A stretch of DNA of 64,000 nt from Ziziphus jujuba (GCF_031755915.1 NC_083387.1:13227001-13291000), one strand, 5' to 3'. Counted from the first letter of the stretch, positions 1-11,149 are shown. Notes: a model not told the origin generated them from the letters alone. Translations and numbers: made by a program.

Positions 1-120
1 ATAAATTCTTGCTCAATGTTATTCAAGCCTCTCTCACACTGGAAGTCTCTGGTCTCTAGTGCAGAAACTTAATTTGAAGCGTGGAAGAAACTGGCAACTT
101 ATTTTGCCAAGCCTTCCTGG

Positions 121-438
121 TTCCATATAAGAGACTTCGAGAACGTCTCATTCAAGCTTAAGGGGCATCGAATAATAACTGAGTATCTTCTTGATACTAG
201 AATCGATGCTAATGAATTAGCATTACTCCGTTTACCTGTTACAAATGAAGATCTTATTCTCTACGTTCTAAATGGCTTATCATCTAATTTCAAAGATAAT
301 TCTACTGCTTTTTGTACAAGAGAATCTGCTGTTTCGTTTGATGATCTTCATGAGCATTTGATCGAGTATGATTCTTATTTCAAACGACTTTCCATATCGT
401 CTATCACAACTCCCATAATAGTGCATGTGGCAAACTAG
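121..438 (+). pseudogene. gag (UBN2-type) remnant of copia relic A
   Basis: From about 181 the + strand encodes a recognisable copia gag segment: an NGLSSNF-like motif near 273-290, then a helix-rich stretch ending EHLIEYDSYFKR. It runs open to a TAG at 436-438. A zinc-knuckle remnant follows at about 550-600 (KCKLCD, stop, then IGQSIKLCP), where the family histidine is replaced by Gln and a stop sits inside the motif. The gag would have packaged the element RNA; this copy cannot. The N-terminal part lies before the window. Confidence 0.75.
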
Positions 439-738
439 TCGTCCAATGGGCCGAACTTCTCATGGAAAGGACCTAAGCAATCTTCTACCTCATTTTCATA
501 AGCTTCATTTACAAAGCTTCAAAATTTTGGCCGTGCAAGTACTTACAAAGGTAAATGTAAGTTGTGTGATTAGATTGGTCAGTCAATAAAATTATGTCCC
601 TCTCTTAAGCAACAGTGGATGTATTCTCCATCTCGATCTATCCCACCAGGTTTTCAACGTCGTCGACCTCTTCATGCTTATCACATTAATCCCACTGGTC
701 TTGGTATTCTTGGACAATAATCAGCTCCCTCTTGTTCA

Positions 739-1200
739 TCAAATTCAACATGGCTTCTTAACTCTAGAGCCTTCCATCATACAGCCACAAACTTACAGAA
801 CCTAGCAATTCATTCGAAGTATGATGACACTGACAGAATTTCTATTGGCAATGGTAATAAACTCTCCATAACTCACACAAGTTTTACCTTTCTCAGAACT
901 CCACAAAACTTCTTTATTTTATCTAATGTTCTCTGTCTTTCTCAAATGAAAAGAAATCTTTTATCTGTTTCAAAATTTTGTCAGACCAATAATGCTTCTG
1001 TTGAATTTTTGCCATATTGTTTTCTTATCAAGGATTTGCAGAAGGGGTCAGTTTTTCTTCGGGGATCACATAGTAATGGTGTTTATGAAGGATTTCTTCT
1101 TCTCTCATCCTTCTATGGTGTTTATGAAGGATTTCTTCTTCTCTCATCCTTCTATCTTTCATGCAATAAAGTCTCTCTCTCCAATTGGCACTTTCGCTTA
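739..1200 (+). pseudogene. aspartic protease and pre-integrase remnant of copia relic A
   Basis: The frame around 745-790 reads STWLLNSRAFHHT, the position where copia proteases have the D-S/T-G active site; here Asp is Asn and Gly is Arg, so protease activity is lost. Downstream, FILSNVLCLSQMKRNLLSVS is the usual protease-end motif. The segment then enters the pre-integrase linker, interrupted by a 39-bp in-frame tandem duplication at 1078-1155. The later NWHFRLGH-like motif at about 1182-1205 fits the integrase zinc domain. Confidence 0.7.
1078..1155 (+). repeat. 39-bp perfect tandem duplication (two units)
   Basis: Two identical 39-bp units at 1078-1116 and 1117-1155 lie inside the pre-integrase region of copia relic A. 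The length is a multiple of three, so the repeat adds 13 codons without changing frame. Perfect identity inside a heavily mutated element implies the duplication is much younger than the element. Confidence 0.95.
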
Positions 1201-1960
1201 GGTCATAAGGAAAACGGTGTCTCAGTTTTCTCTTCCAGTGTCTAATTTCAAAAATTTTAATTGTAATGCATATGACTATAATAAAGCACACAAATTACTA
1301 TTTAGTGTATCTTCTATGACTGGTTCTAAACCACTTCAATTCATTTGTTTTGATGCATGTGGAACTTTCAAAATAAAATCTCATGATGGTTATCATTATT
1401 ATATGTTATTTGTTGATCACTTTACTAAGTATGTATGGTTGTTTCTTATAAAAAATTAGTCAGATGTTTTTCAAGTTTTTGTTAATTTTAAAAAGGTTGT
1501 GGAAAAAATTTTCAAAACAAAAATAATTTCTTTTTATTCTGATAATAGAGGGGAATTCATTAAATTAAAAACCTTTTTCATGGGATGTTACATTTTTTAA
1601 CTACCCTTTATACAGGAACAGAAAGATTTTGCCAAACGATACCATAAGCATATTCATGAAACGTGCCTAGCTTTACTGTCGCATGCCAAATTACCATTAA
1701 AATTGTGGTCTTATGCCTTCCAAACTGTCGTTTTTCTTATTAATAGAATGATCACTACCACCTTACAAAATCAATCACTTTTTCAAAAATTATTTAATAA
1801 ATTACCCAATTATAATTTTCTATGAACCTTTGGCTGTCTATGCTATCCATTTCTTAGGCCATATAATTCTCGCAAATTAGAATCCTCATCCAAACCTTGT
1901 ACCTTTTTAGGATACTTACCATGACAAAGTGGATATCGATGATTTTCTCCATCTTAAAGA
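1201..1960 (+). pseudogene. integrase core remnant of copia relic A
   Basis: Integrase motifs can be followed: FDACGTFK (first Asp region, about 1350-1373), FVDHFTKYVWLF (about 1408-1443), YSDNRGEF (second Asp, about 1534-1557), and KRYHKHIHET (about 1636-1665), where the family ERKHRHI Glu is not present. The GCLCYPF and FLGY motifs near 1830-1910 mark the C-terminal part. Stops and a shift around 1457-1620 break the frame. The missing Glu and the stops make it non-functional. Confidence 0.75.
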
Positions 1961-2390
1961 GTTGTTTTTATCTCTAGACATGTTAAATTTGTAGAACATA
2001 TCTTTCCATACAAATCTCTTTTACTCAAAATTCATTTCCTATTTTTTTTTTTTTGGGCTCCTCCTCATCACCTAGTGCCATTCACTATATCAACTAGTTA
2101 TTCTTCTCGTCAATCACCTATAGTTTCCATTTCCAACACTACCTCTTCTTCCTCCATGTCAGTAACCACGTCCAAGTCCTTTCTCTCTCTCTCTCTCTCG
2201 ACCTCATCGCGTACGCTATTCATCTTCATTAGTTCATGTGCCACCCATTATGTTCTTTGGCACAATCAGTTCATCACCCCCACACTAGAAACCTTCCTCT
2301 TCACCTAGCTGAACTTCAAAAAGAACCCATGCCATGAGAACCAGATGACTCAACTAGATTTTTAAGCTAAAACGTCACTTTTTCTTAGCT

Positions 2391-3115
2391 ATGTCTGATT
2401 CCTCAATGTTTATTGAAAAAACTAAATCTATCTCCAAGGCATTATCAATTCCTGCTTGGCGTGACGCTATGGACAAGGAGTATCATGCCATGGTTCAGAA
2501 CAACACGTGGGAGCTTATACCTCTCCAACCTCATCAAAATGTAGTGGGCAGTAAATGGGTCTTTCAGATCAAACGTAATGGCTCCATTGAAAGCTTGAAA
2601 GCTCGTTTGGTTTCCAAAGGTTTTACTTAAAGGCTTGGTGTTGACTATATTGAAACTTTTAGTCTAGTAATAAAGCTTGCTACCATTCGAGTTGTTTTGA
2701 GTATTGCCTTAGTTAATAATTGGCCAATCAAACAATTTGATGTCAAAAATGCTTTCGTAAATGGTAGCTTGGATGAGGAAGTTTTCATGAAGCAACTTGC
2801 TGGGGTTTATTGACTCTAATCATCCTACTCGTGTCTGTAGACTCCAGAAGGTCATCTATGGTTTAAGCCCCACAGGGCCTGGTATACTGCTCTAAAAGCA
2901 TTTATTCTTCAATTTGGTTTCCAAAATTCTGTTTCAAACAATTCTTTATTCTTCTTTCGCTCCAATGAGACAATTATCTATTTGCTTTTATATGTCGATG
3001 ATATTGTCTTCACAAGGAATGACACCAGCTACTTGCAATCTTTCATATCTACACATGCAAGTCGGTTCTCTCTCAAAGACTTAGGTGCTTTTCATATTTT
3101 TTAGGTGTTAAGATA
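2391..3115 (+). pseudogene. reverse transcriptase remnant of copia relic A
   Basis: The segment begins with the copia RT entry motif (AWRDAMDKEYHAM, about 2454-2492), then NTWELIPL and GSKWVFQIKRNGS, a stop at about 2628, then QFDVKNAFVNGSLDEEVFMKQL, a frameshift/stop near 2810, and the catalytic box LLLYVDDIVF at about 2984-3013. The YVDD box is intact although the surrounding frame is not. The protein ends at a stop near 3103 (FHIF, stop). It would copy element RNA into cDNA; it cannot do so here. Confidence 0.85.
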
Positions 3116-3337
3116 ATTCCTTTCAAATCTAGCCTCCTGCACTCTCAATAACGTTGCACTAATATGGCCAAAATTAAGCTAATTGCTACTCCTCTGGCCT
3201 CCGGTCAAGTACTTTCTACACACAATGACAACAAACTGGACAACTCTATAGATTATTGGAAAATAGTGGGTAGCCTATAGTGTTTGTCCATTACACTGCT
3301 AGACATTGAATACTCTATCAACAAGCTTGCTTAATAT

Positions 3338-3942
3338 ATGTATTCTCCCACTGATATACGTTGCAGTACTCTCAAAAGAGTCTTACGTTATCTATGGGGC
3401 ACGAGTGATCTTGGCTTGTTTCTTCGGTGGTTGTCTCCTCTTACTTTTCATGCCTTCTTTGATGCCAATTGGGCAGGTGACAAAGATGATTGTTGCTCTA
3501 TTATTGCCTACATTGATTTTCTTATAGACATCCTATCTTTTGGTCCTCTAAAAAGCAAAAGTTTGTATCAAGATCATCCACTGAGGTAGAATATAGAGTT
3601 GTTGCCAATGTCACAGCAGAGTTATGTTGGCATCAGTCTTTACTTAATGAGCTTAGCATCTCTCCCAAAGAACTAGCGGTTGTGTACTGTGATAATCTTG
3701 GTGCCACTTATTTATGTTCCAATCCTATTTTTTATTCCAAGATGAAATATGTTGTAGCAAACTTTCATTTTGTGAGTGAGCGGGTCCAGAATGGCTCTTT
3801 ATGTGTATTACATGTTGCAAGTGGGGATCATCTAGCTAATGTGCTAACTAAGCTCCTGTCTAAGCAACTTTTTTTCTCTACTTGGTTCAAGATTAGTGTT
3901 TGTCAGCGATCTCTAATCTTGGGGTGGTATAATAAGACATAA
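3338..3942 (+). pseudogene. RNase H and C-terminal remnant of copia relic A
   Basis: Motifs include VLRYLWGTSDLGLFLR (about 3380-3430), FFDANWAGDKDD, then after a shift RSSTEVEYR (about 3570-3597), CDNLGATYL (about 3688-3714) and a terminal HLANVLTKLLS segment (about 3829-3864). These match the end of copia pol. At least one frameshift separates the two halves near 3530-3590. The final stop at 3940-3942 is followed by the putative LTR region. Confidence 0.85.
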
Positions 3943-4148
3943 CTGTTCAATCTCTTATGCTTATTTCTTTCTATTGTATTATTAGATAAGTTTGTATAAT
4001 TATAACTAAATATATCTCTTGTAACAAACTCTTGTTTATATTTTTGTTATCGGTCTATATACTGTGTGAATGTATTCCTCTGTTCTATCATTCTCTGTGT
4101 CACACTCTTTACTAAGTTGTCAACCAAAAAAAAAAAAAAAAAAAAAAA
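3943..4148 (+). repeat. 3' non-coding end of copia relic A, ending in a 23-A tract
   Basis: After the pol stop comes AT-rich, LTR-like sequence that terminates in A(23) at 4126-4148, preceded by CAACC. There is no clear TG...CA-bounded LTR. One reading is an LTR degraded or truncated at its R/U5 border; another is that the copy was made from a polyadenylated transcript. No target duplication can be checked because the 5' end is outside the window. Confidence 0.45.
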
Positions 4149-4320
4149 GGCACATGGTCCTCGACAAGAACTTCTATGGCCACCATTAAGAAGTACCTAA
4201 GTTGCACCCCAGCCTTCGTCACTGTTGATAGCCACAACATATCTGCCGCCATAAAGAAAAAGCCCAGGTTGTGACCCCGGAAAAGAACTATAGATCACCA
4301 TGCTTAAAAAACCAAGGCTT
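4149..4320. other. short GC-richer segment of unknown origin
   Basis: Base composition here is clearly richer in G+C than the surrounding DNA. One + frame (about 4150-4275) stays open for roughly 40 codons and contains SCTPAFVTVDSHN, but I recognise no family. It may be flanking host DNA or an unrelated fragment. Confidence 0.3.
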
Positions 4321-4392
4321 TTTCCCTTTTTATTTAAATGATTATTTGTCTTTTTTAATTAAAAATTTGAGGAGGGGTATTAAAATACATTT

Positions 4393-4600
4393 TATAGAGA
4401 GTTAAAGCATATTTTTGATTAGGTGGAAATATATGGAGCATATTTTTGATTAGGTGGAAATATATGGCAGAAGATGAATAGATTTTGATATCACCGTATA
4501 TAGGCTAACACGGAATAACTATTGGATATAATATTTTCTCCTTTAAGAGATATGTATCACTCCAGATAAAAATTTATCCAAAATTTTGGCATAAGAAATG
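4393..4600 (+). repeat. dispersed repeat R1, copy 1, with a 31-bp internal tandem
   Basis: This stretch aligns by eye with 11150-11345 in the same orientation. Shared landmarks are ATATGGCAG, a GAATAACTATT-like block and TTTTCTCCTTTAA. Copy 1 also carries a 31-bp tandem duplication (4407-4437 and 4438-4468). The two copies bracket the hAT element but lie well outside its inverted repeats. Function and family are unknown. Confidence 0.7.
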
Positions 4601-5941
4601 ATTGTGTGTGTATATATATATATATATATTTATATTCTTGCTTAGAAGAGACATTGATTTGACTCTATGAGTAATCCATAACCATTAACTTCATTCATAT
4701 ATAGCCAGAGAATATTCTATTTAATTATCAAATAAACTTATCAAAATACTTCGATTATAAACAAATTATATAATTTAAATGTGTAGATAGACGAATTTAA
4801 TAAAATAATAACACACAAGTTGCCTTCCATGCACTATTGAATGCATACAGTCTGTTTTGCCTCCATATGTATTCTTATTCGCGTCTTTTTGTGTAATCTA
4901 TTTTTATTTTCAATTGGTAAATAATTGAGCTGTTAGATTCTAGTCATTTAAGCCAGAGAAAATTAAAGGTAAGAATAGGTGATTTGATGGGAATACAATA
5001 ATATATATATATATATATATATTGGTGAATTGGGAATATAATAATATTAGAAATTATCAAAATACACAATGTATAACAATATGCAAGTGAATTACTTTAA
5101 CAAAAAAATACATGCAACTAGAGCTGCACATACGACGATGCCTACACTGTCAATATCAAAAAATTCTTCGATAGGATGGTTAACCACTTCGGTTATAAAT
5201 GCATTCAATTAATATTAAATACATCACTTTTGTATATCCATATAATCAACCTAAAATTGTTAATTTTTTACTAATAAATCAATTTGCTTGATTCTAGCAT
5301 ATTTGACATATGCAGTTTCCTTTTAAAGAATATTCTTATTTTAATTTAAATATTTTTGAAAGGCAATTACATTAAAAGCAGAAATATATAAAAAAAAATG
5401 TTAAAAACAAACATAAAAATAAACAGTAGAAAAACATATATTAGAAAATTTATTTTACATAACAAAAACTAATATAAATTTGTATTTGTATTTTATACAA
5501 TACCTGCTTATGCAAAATAAAATTAACCTGGGCAATATATATATATATATATATAAGTATTACATATAGGTATTATATATCATACAAAAAGTCCAAAATT
5601 ATACAAGAAAAAAAACATGTACTTTACATATGCAAAATAGAATTTTATTTTATTTTTTTCTTTTATTTATTTTTGTTTGTTGTTAAATGTTTAGGGATTT
5701 TTTTTTTTTTTTGGGGGGGACAACAAAATGTTTAGATCACAATAAAAGTATTCCTTATAAAAAGTATTTTTTTGAGTGAAAATTTTATAAAAAAATTGAA
5801 CATGTTAAACGTGCTAGAATTAAACAGTTTGTTTTGTTACTAAAAATTACGAATTTTAAACTGATTATATAGATATACATAGACGATGTATTAAATCTTA
5901 ATGAATTGATAATCTTTAATTGAATGGGCCTACACCTCAGC
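4601..5941. other. AT-rich intergenic stretch, no gene seen
   Basis: Contains TA microsatellites at 4611-4629, 5001-5022 and about 5537-5556, and one short T-tract insertion with flanking repeats (5685-5735, listed separately). No open frame resembles a known family. Confidence 0.7.
5685..5735 (-). mobile_element. poly(A)-tail-like micro-insertion E1
   Basis: A 10-bp direct repeat AAATGTTTAG (5685-5694 and 5726-5735) flanks a 31-bp insert with T(15) followed by G(7). On the minus strand the insert reads GTTGTC, C tract, A(15). The arrangement fits target-primed retroposition with a target-site duplication. Confidence 0.6.
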
Positions 5942-5953
5942 TAGGGGTGGGCA
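5942..5953 (+). repeat. hAT terminal inverted repeat, transposase 3' side
   Basis: TAGGGGTGGGCA, exact complement of 10941-10952, followed inward by GGATTGGGTTGG-type subterminal motifs. Confidence 0.85.
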
Positions 5954-6527
5954 TGGATTGGGTTGGTTCGGTTTTGGACCGAAATACAACCCAATCCATA
6001 GTCATCGGTTTTTTAAATGTGGAATCCAAACCAAACCATTAAAACGTTAAATCCAAACCAAACCAAACCATTTATGATCGGATTGGTTTGGATTGGTTGA
6101 TCGGGTTGAAACTTAATAATTTATAAATATATAATACAAATAAAAAAATTTTCAAATATAAAATATAAATAATAAGTTATAATTATTCAAATATAAAATA
6201 CAATTAGAATAATACAACATAGTCTAAATAGAAAATAAAAAAGAAAATGTAGCAAATGTGTATCTCATGCACTTATCAAATAGCAAGTATTAATGTCTTT
6301 ATCTCATTCCTACAAAATCAAATTAAAATTGTTAGAACAAATAATGTAAAATAATATATTTATTAAAATTCATTCACTCAAGAATCAATGCATAATTCTT
6401 TTTTTTTTTTTTTTACCTTAAATTTTTGGTAAATCATAAGTTAATCAATGTTGACATGTTCACTAATTTTAGTTGATTCTGTAAGCTCTACAAAGATCAA
6501 AACAATAAAATTAGCAATAAACTATAT

Positions 6528-8628
6528 TTAAACATTTATATATATATATATAAGTAACAATTGGGTACAATATATGTAGATATATATATATATATATATA
6601 TTACCTGCATCCAATTTGTCATAATATTCCACATCTTCCATATAGAATCTATCAATAACCGAAAAAGCTTTAAGCCAATTTTGGGTGCACACTAAAACTT
6701 CCACCATCTTAGGGGTTAAAGAACTTCGAAAGGGATCAAGAATCCTTCCACCGGTGCTAAACGCACTTTCAGAAGCCACGGTAGAGACTTGGATTGCAAA
6801 CACATCCTTTGCAAGTTTGGACAAGATAGGATACTTAGTACCATTAACCCTCCACCAATTAAGAACATCAAAATCCTTCTTTGATATATCTTCACAAGGA
6901 TCCAATAGGTACCTATCCACTTCATTTTTAATCTCAATAGATTCCTTTGCTGCCTTTTTCTTTTTAAATTTGGAAATTCTCAAGTTCTTTATCCTTTGAA
7001 CTTTGATTGCAATCAAGAATCACTTCACTTGCCTTATACCAATCATACAAAGACATTAGAATTTCTTTCAAATTCTTAGTCATCAAACCAGCAACATCTT
7101 CAGCATAAATATCACCAAAACAATACTCCACATAGTCCAATTTATATCTAGGATCAAGCACAGCAGCAATCAACAACAATGGATTAATATCATCCATTTT
7201 ACCCCAATATTTATCAAACTTTCTCTTCATTTTAGTTGCCATATCACTTAAAAGATAATCACCACTTAAACTCCATGCATCTAATTGAGATTGAATTGAA
7301 CAAATTTCATGAAAATAAGCATTGGAACTAACATGCAGTGAAGAACTAAACTTTAAAGTTACATCATAAAAGCTTTTAAAGAACTTCACAAAAATAAGAG
7401 CATTGTTCCAATCAACAAAATTAGGTGGTCCAAGTCTTTTTCTACCACCATCGTCCTCTCTAAAATAGGATAGATAATGACCATCATCCTCTTCCAACCT
7501 TTCAAAAGCTTTTTGGAATTTCAAAGCTGCTTCTAACATTAAGTAGGTGGAATTCCACCTAGTTGGAACATCCAAAAACACAAGAGAATTGCTCTCAATT
7601 TTCTCTTGAGCAGCATATTCCTTAAACTTTTGTAATCTAGCAGGAGAAGATCTAACATATCTCACTGCATTACGAATACTAGCAATAGAGTCATGTGCTT
7701 CCCTTAACCCTTCAGACACAATCAAATTAACAATATGTGCACAACATCTCATGTGTAAGTGATCACCATCCAATACACACCCTTTCCAATTATTCAATTT
7801 CCTTTTAATATACTCTATTGCCACATTGTTTGCAGAAGCATTATCAACTGTGATTGTAAACACCCTCTCAATACCCCATTCATACAAACAATTCCCAATT
7901 AGCTTCCCTATTGTCTCTCCTTTATGATTAGGAATCACACAAAAATTTAAAATCCGTTTGTGAAGCATCCAATTAGAATCAATATAATGTGCGGTGAGAG
8001 ACATGTAATTGATATTTTGAATGGAAGTCCAAGTGTCGGTGGTAAGACTAATTCTTTGGCAATTCAAAGAAAATGTATTTTTCAATTGCAACTTCTCATC
8101 CAAATACAATGCATAAATATATCTAACAATCGTTCTTCGAGACGGAGGATCAAATTTAGGACATGCTACATTGCAAAACATTCTAAAACCACGACCTTCA
8201 ACAAAACTAAATGGGAGCTCATCTAAGATTATCATTTTAGCACATGCAAGCCTACATGCTTCCTTATTAAAACCAACAGCCAAAAGATTGCTCCCATCAC
8301 TCTCATTTTGGGCCCCAAAAGTTAAGATTTTTTGCTTTTTATCTTGCACTCTATAAGGGTACTTCTTACAATGATGATTTAAATGATTCAACAAAGTACT
8401 TGTCCCATATTTACTATTACAAGCATAGTCCACACCACAATATTTGCATTTACATCTAGGATTATCAGGATCTGAATTCTCCATTTTCTCATAATGATCC
8501 CACACCATGGATGGTTTCCTAGATGGTTTTCTTTTCCCTAAACTAGATGGTGGAAGTGGAAGAAGTGATGTAGAAGCTGCTGATTCTGATGGAGTACTAT
8601 GAGTTTCAGTGTCGTTACCACTATCCAT
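6528..8628 (-). pseudogene. hAT transposase (BED zinc finger, RNase-H fold, hAT dimerisation), one frameshift
   Basis: Chosen start is the ATG at 8628 (MDSGNDTETHS); the open frame extends six codons upstream without an ATG. About 554 codons run to a stop at 6964. Residues ~42-90 form a BED zinc finger (C61/C64, H82/C87). The RNase-H-like catalytic core follows: LTTDTWTS (Asp ~198), TVDNASANN (Asp ~262), the RCCAHIVNLIV motif and DVPTRWNSTY. The hAT dimerisation domain (YLLDPCED, FDVLNWW, VSTVASESAFSTGGRI) continues in another frame (7016 to 6528), so one frameshift lies in the A-rich 6964-7016 overlap. After DAG the frame runs into a TA microsatellite beginning with a GTAAT donor-like sequence, so the true 3' end may be spliced. 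It resembles RICESLEEPER/DAYSLEEPER-type proteins, but intact TIRs argue for a transposon rather than a domesticated gene. Confidence 0.88.
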
Positions 8629-9260
8629 ATCTACCACACAAAACAAAATCCAACCAAAAATTACTAAATCTCAACACAAATATTACAATATCAAATATTT
8701 TCAGTATAAATTTCCAATCAAATACAATCTCAAATACTTTCCTACATATATAAATTTACAATACTTTGCAGTTTGCACATATTACAATTTCACAAGCACA
8801 TGTATATTCAACTAGATACATGGAGAAGGAAACAAAAAAAAGACTCATGGATAATAAATTTCATTTGTACTCCCACTGGTTTCTTAGGTGCATCAAAATT
8901 TAGTTAACAGGGTCATTTTATTTAAGGGAAGGTTTGGAGTCTTTTTGTTGGTAACTTAGTGAGTACAAAAACCAGAATGGTGAAAGTTGCTGGTTGAGAC
9001 AATAATCACTTTACTTGATAAAAGCATATGCTGCGGTGGTGCCCAATTTATTTTCAGAAAGATGAAGAAGAGCCCTTACAGTGATATTTCCTTTGTTTTC
9101 TAGTTGTGAATTTTTTATTATTTAATTCCTTACTTGAAACAATTTCAAATATTAGATTTATCACTATAATTATCATTCTTAATATTTATATCATATTTTT
9201 GTGCAGTCTCGACCATCTGGGGTTCCTTTTCTCATTGCTTGTCATGACAATAACTGGCCG
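8629..9260. other. 5' flank of the hAT transposase, probable leader/promoter
   Basis: AT-rich sequence between the transposase start and the tandem array. No coding signal. It would contain the transposase promoter or 5' leader; no unambiguous TATA box could be singled out. Confidence 0.4.
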
Positions 9261-10510
9261 TGCTTGTAAGGGTTAAAAAAAGAATGTCAACAGATTAAGA
9301 CAACAAAACAACAACTCTGTTTTTTCAAGCAGTGATTAAGTTTTTAGTTTAAAAGCATTGTAATCTTTCAACCTAATGAATCATTGAAAAACCGATTGAA
9401 AAATCCCATGGATCACAACACAAGCAACAGCAACACTCATCATCGACATGTTATTAAGAGAAGAACTTGACAAACCTGGATAAAATTCAACAACAGATGC
9501 GGTGAGACCTGTGAGACCCGTGATTTTTGAAGCAGCAAGCCAGCAACTAGTGTTGGGTTTTGAAAAAGAGAATGAGCAGATGCCATCATCATGCTTGTAA
9601 GGGTTAAAAAAAGAATGTCAACAGATTAAGACAACAAAACAACAACTCTGTTTTTTCAAGCAGTGATTAAGTTTTTAGTTTAAAAGCATTGTAATCTTTC
9701 AACCTAATGAATCATTGAAAAACCGATTGAAAAATCCCATGGATCACAACACAAGCAACAGCAACACTCATCATCGACATGTTATTAAGAGAAGAACTTG
9801 ACAAACCTGGATAAAATTCAACAACAGATGCGGTGAGACCTGTGAGACCCGTGATTTTTGAAGCAGCAAGCCAGCAACTGGTGTTGGGTTCTGAAAAAGA
9901 GAATGAGCAGATGCCATCATCATCAACAACGTGTTACTAAAAGAAGAAATTGACAAACCTGGAAAAAAAATCAATAGCAGATGCGGTGAGAGTGTGAGAC
10001 CTGTGAGCTTTGAAGCAGGAACTGGTGCTGGGTTCTGAAAAAAAGAATGAGCAGATGCAATCATCATCATCATCATCATCATCATCAACAACGTGTTACT
10101 AAAAGAAGAAATTGACAAACCTGGAAAAAAAATCAATAGCAGATGCGGTGAGAGTGTGAGACCTGTGAGCTTTGAAGCAGGAACTGGTGCTGGGTTCTGA
10201 AAAAAAGAATGAGTAGATGCAATCATCATCATCATCATCATCATCAACAACGTGTTACTAAAAGAAGAAATTGACAAACCTGGAAAAAAAATCAATAGCA
10301 GATGCGGTGAAAGTGTGAGACCCGTGAGCTTTGAAGGAGGAACTGGTGCTGGGTTCTGAAAAAAAGAATGAGCAGATGCAATCATCATCATCATCATCAT
10401 CCTAACATGTTATTCAGAGAAGAAATTGACAAACCTTGACAAAATTAAACAGCAAATGCCGTGCCCGTGAGACCCCTGAGTTTTGAAGCAGCAGCTGGTG
10501 CCGGGAGCCT
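9261..10510. repeat. nested tandem array inside the hAT element (331-bp x2 plus ~160-bp units)
   Basis: Two 331-bp units (9261-9591, 9592-9922) differ at about two positions by eye. The distal part of each contains a ~160-bp subunit that continues as a further ladder with unit starts near 9924, 10086, 10245 and 10402 (spacings 162, 159 and 157). Units are joined by variable (ATC/CAT)n runs. The 159 and 162 spacings are multiples of three, so a minus-strand frame stays open for about 209 codons (10400 to 9771) as poly-Met blocks joined by a repeated hydrophobic segment. I regard that frame as a by-product of the repeats. Confidence 0.9.
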
Positions 10511-10940
10511 TGAAGGCTTGAAGCCGTCAGTCTTGAATCGAAGCTTGGAAGTGGGCGGCAATGGAGGTGGGCAGCAATGGAGGAGGTAAGGACCGTAAGG
10601 TATTTAGTTTAGGGTTACTTACACGATTTGGGGGAAGGAAAAAAAAAAAAGAAAAAAAATCAAAAATTAATATATAAAAATGGAAAAAAAATTAATATAT
10701 AAAATAGAAAAAAATATTAAAATTAATTTATAAAAATAAAAAAAATAAAAAATATATTATTTTTTAATTATATAATATATTATTTGGATTGGATTGGAAT
10801 TATGTTTCCAATCCATAACCAATCCAATCCATACAATTTATAATATTTTGAGCCCAATCCAATCCAATTGATGTGAAAATTCAATTCAAACCATTAAAAA
10901 TAGATTGGATTGGACCGGTTGAGCGGGTTAGATTGGATTT

Positions 10941-10952
10941 TGCCCACCCCTA
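10941..10952 (-). repeat. hAT terminal inverted repeat, transposase 5' side
   Basis: TGCCCACCCCTA, exact complement of 5942-5953. Inward the subterminal region holds several GGATTGGATTGG-type copies in both directions. Confidence 0.85.
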
Positions 10953-11149
10953 TGTTTAACTATAACTATACAAACTTATATAATAATACAATAGAAAGGG
11001 ATATATATAAGAGATTGGAGAGTTATGTCTTATTACTTAGTAACTCATATTTGTAGATTTCTAACCAAGTCTGCATCTAAAACAATTTGATCTAAAATTT
11101 AAAACTATCTGCATCTAAAACCTAGTAAAATAAAAAATACATTGTTAAA

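Larger units (their letters stand above)
1..4148 (+). mobile_element. Ty1/copia retrotransposon relic A (5' end outside window)
   Basis: Copia-order gag, protease, integrase, reverse transcriptase and RNase H can be followed along the + strand, but every domain is broken by stops and frameshifts. No 5' LTR or primer-binding site is visible because the window starts inside gag. The last coding part ends near 3942, preceded by a G-rich tract at 3920-3928 that may be the polypurine tract, then about 200 bp of non-coding sequence and a 23-base A tract (4126-4148). Loss of reading frame is far worse than in element B at the other end of the window, so this is the older copy. Assignment to copia rests on domain order and recognisable motifs and is secure. 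Confidence 0.9.
5942..10952 (-). mobile_element. hAT-superfamily DNA transposon, near complete
   Basis: The element is bounded by a perfect 12-bp inverted repeat, TAGGGGTGGGCA, at 5942-5953 and its complement at 10941-10952. This matches the TAGGG-type ends of plant Ac-like hAT elements. Both subterminal regions (about 5955-6110 and 10780-10935) are packed with GGATTGG/CCAATCC-type motifs, the kind of repeated sites hAT transposases bind. Inside lie a minus-strand transposase (8628 down to about 6528), a 5' region with a tandem array (9261-10510) and AT-rich flanks. The 8-bp flanks (ACCTCAGC and TGTTTAAC) do not match, so the expected 8-bp target duplication is absent or eroded. Confidence 0.85.

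Noticed and set aside
6528..8628. Domesticated RICESLEEPER/DAYSLEEPER host gene
   Set aside because: Intact TIRs and subterminal motifs surround it and the frame is broken, so a transposon copy is simpler.
9261..10510. CRISPR-like regular array
   Set aside because: Units are ~160 and 331 bp with no short-repeat/spacer pattern, and the context is a plant hAT element.
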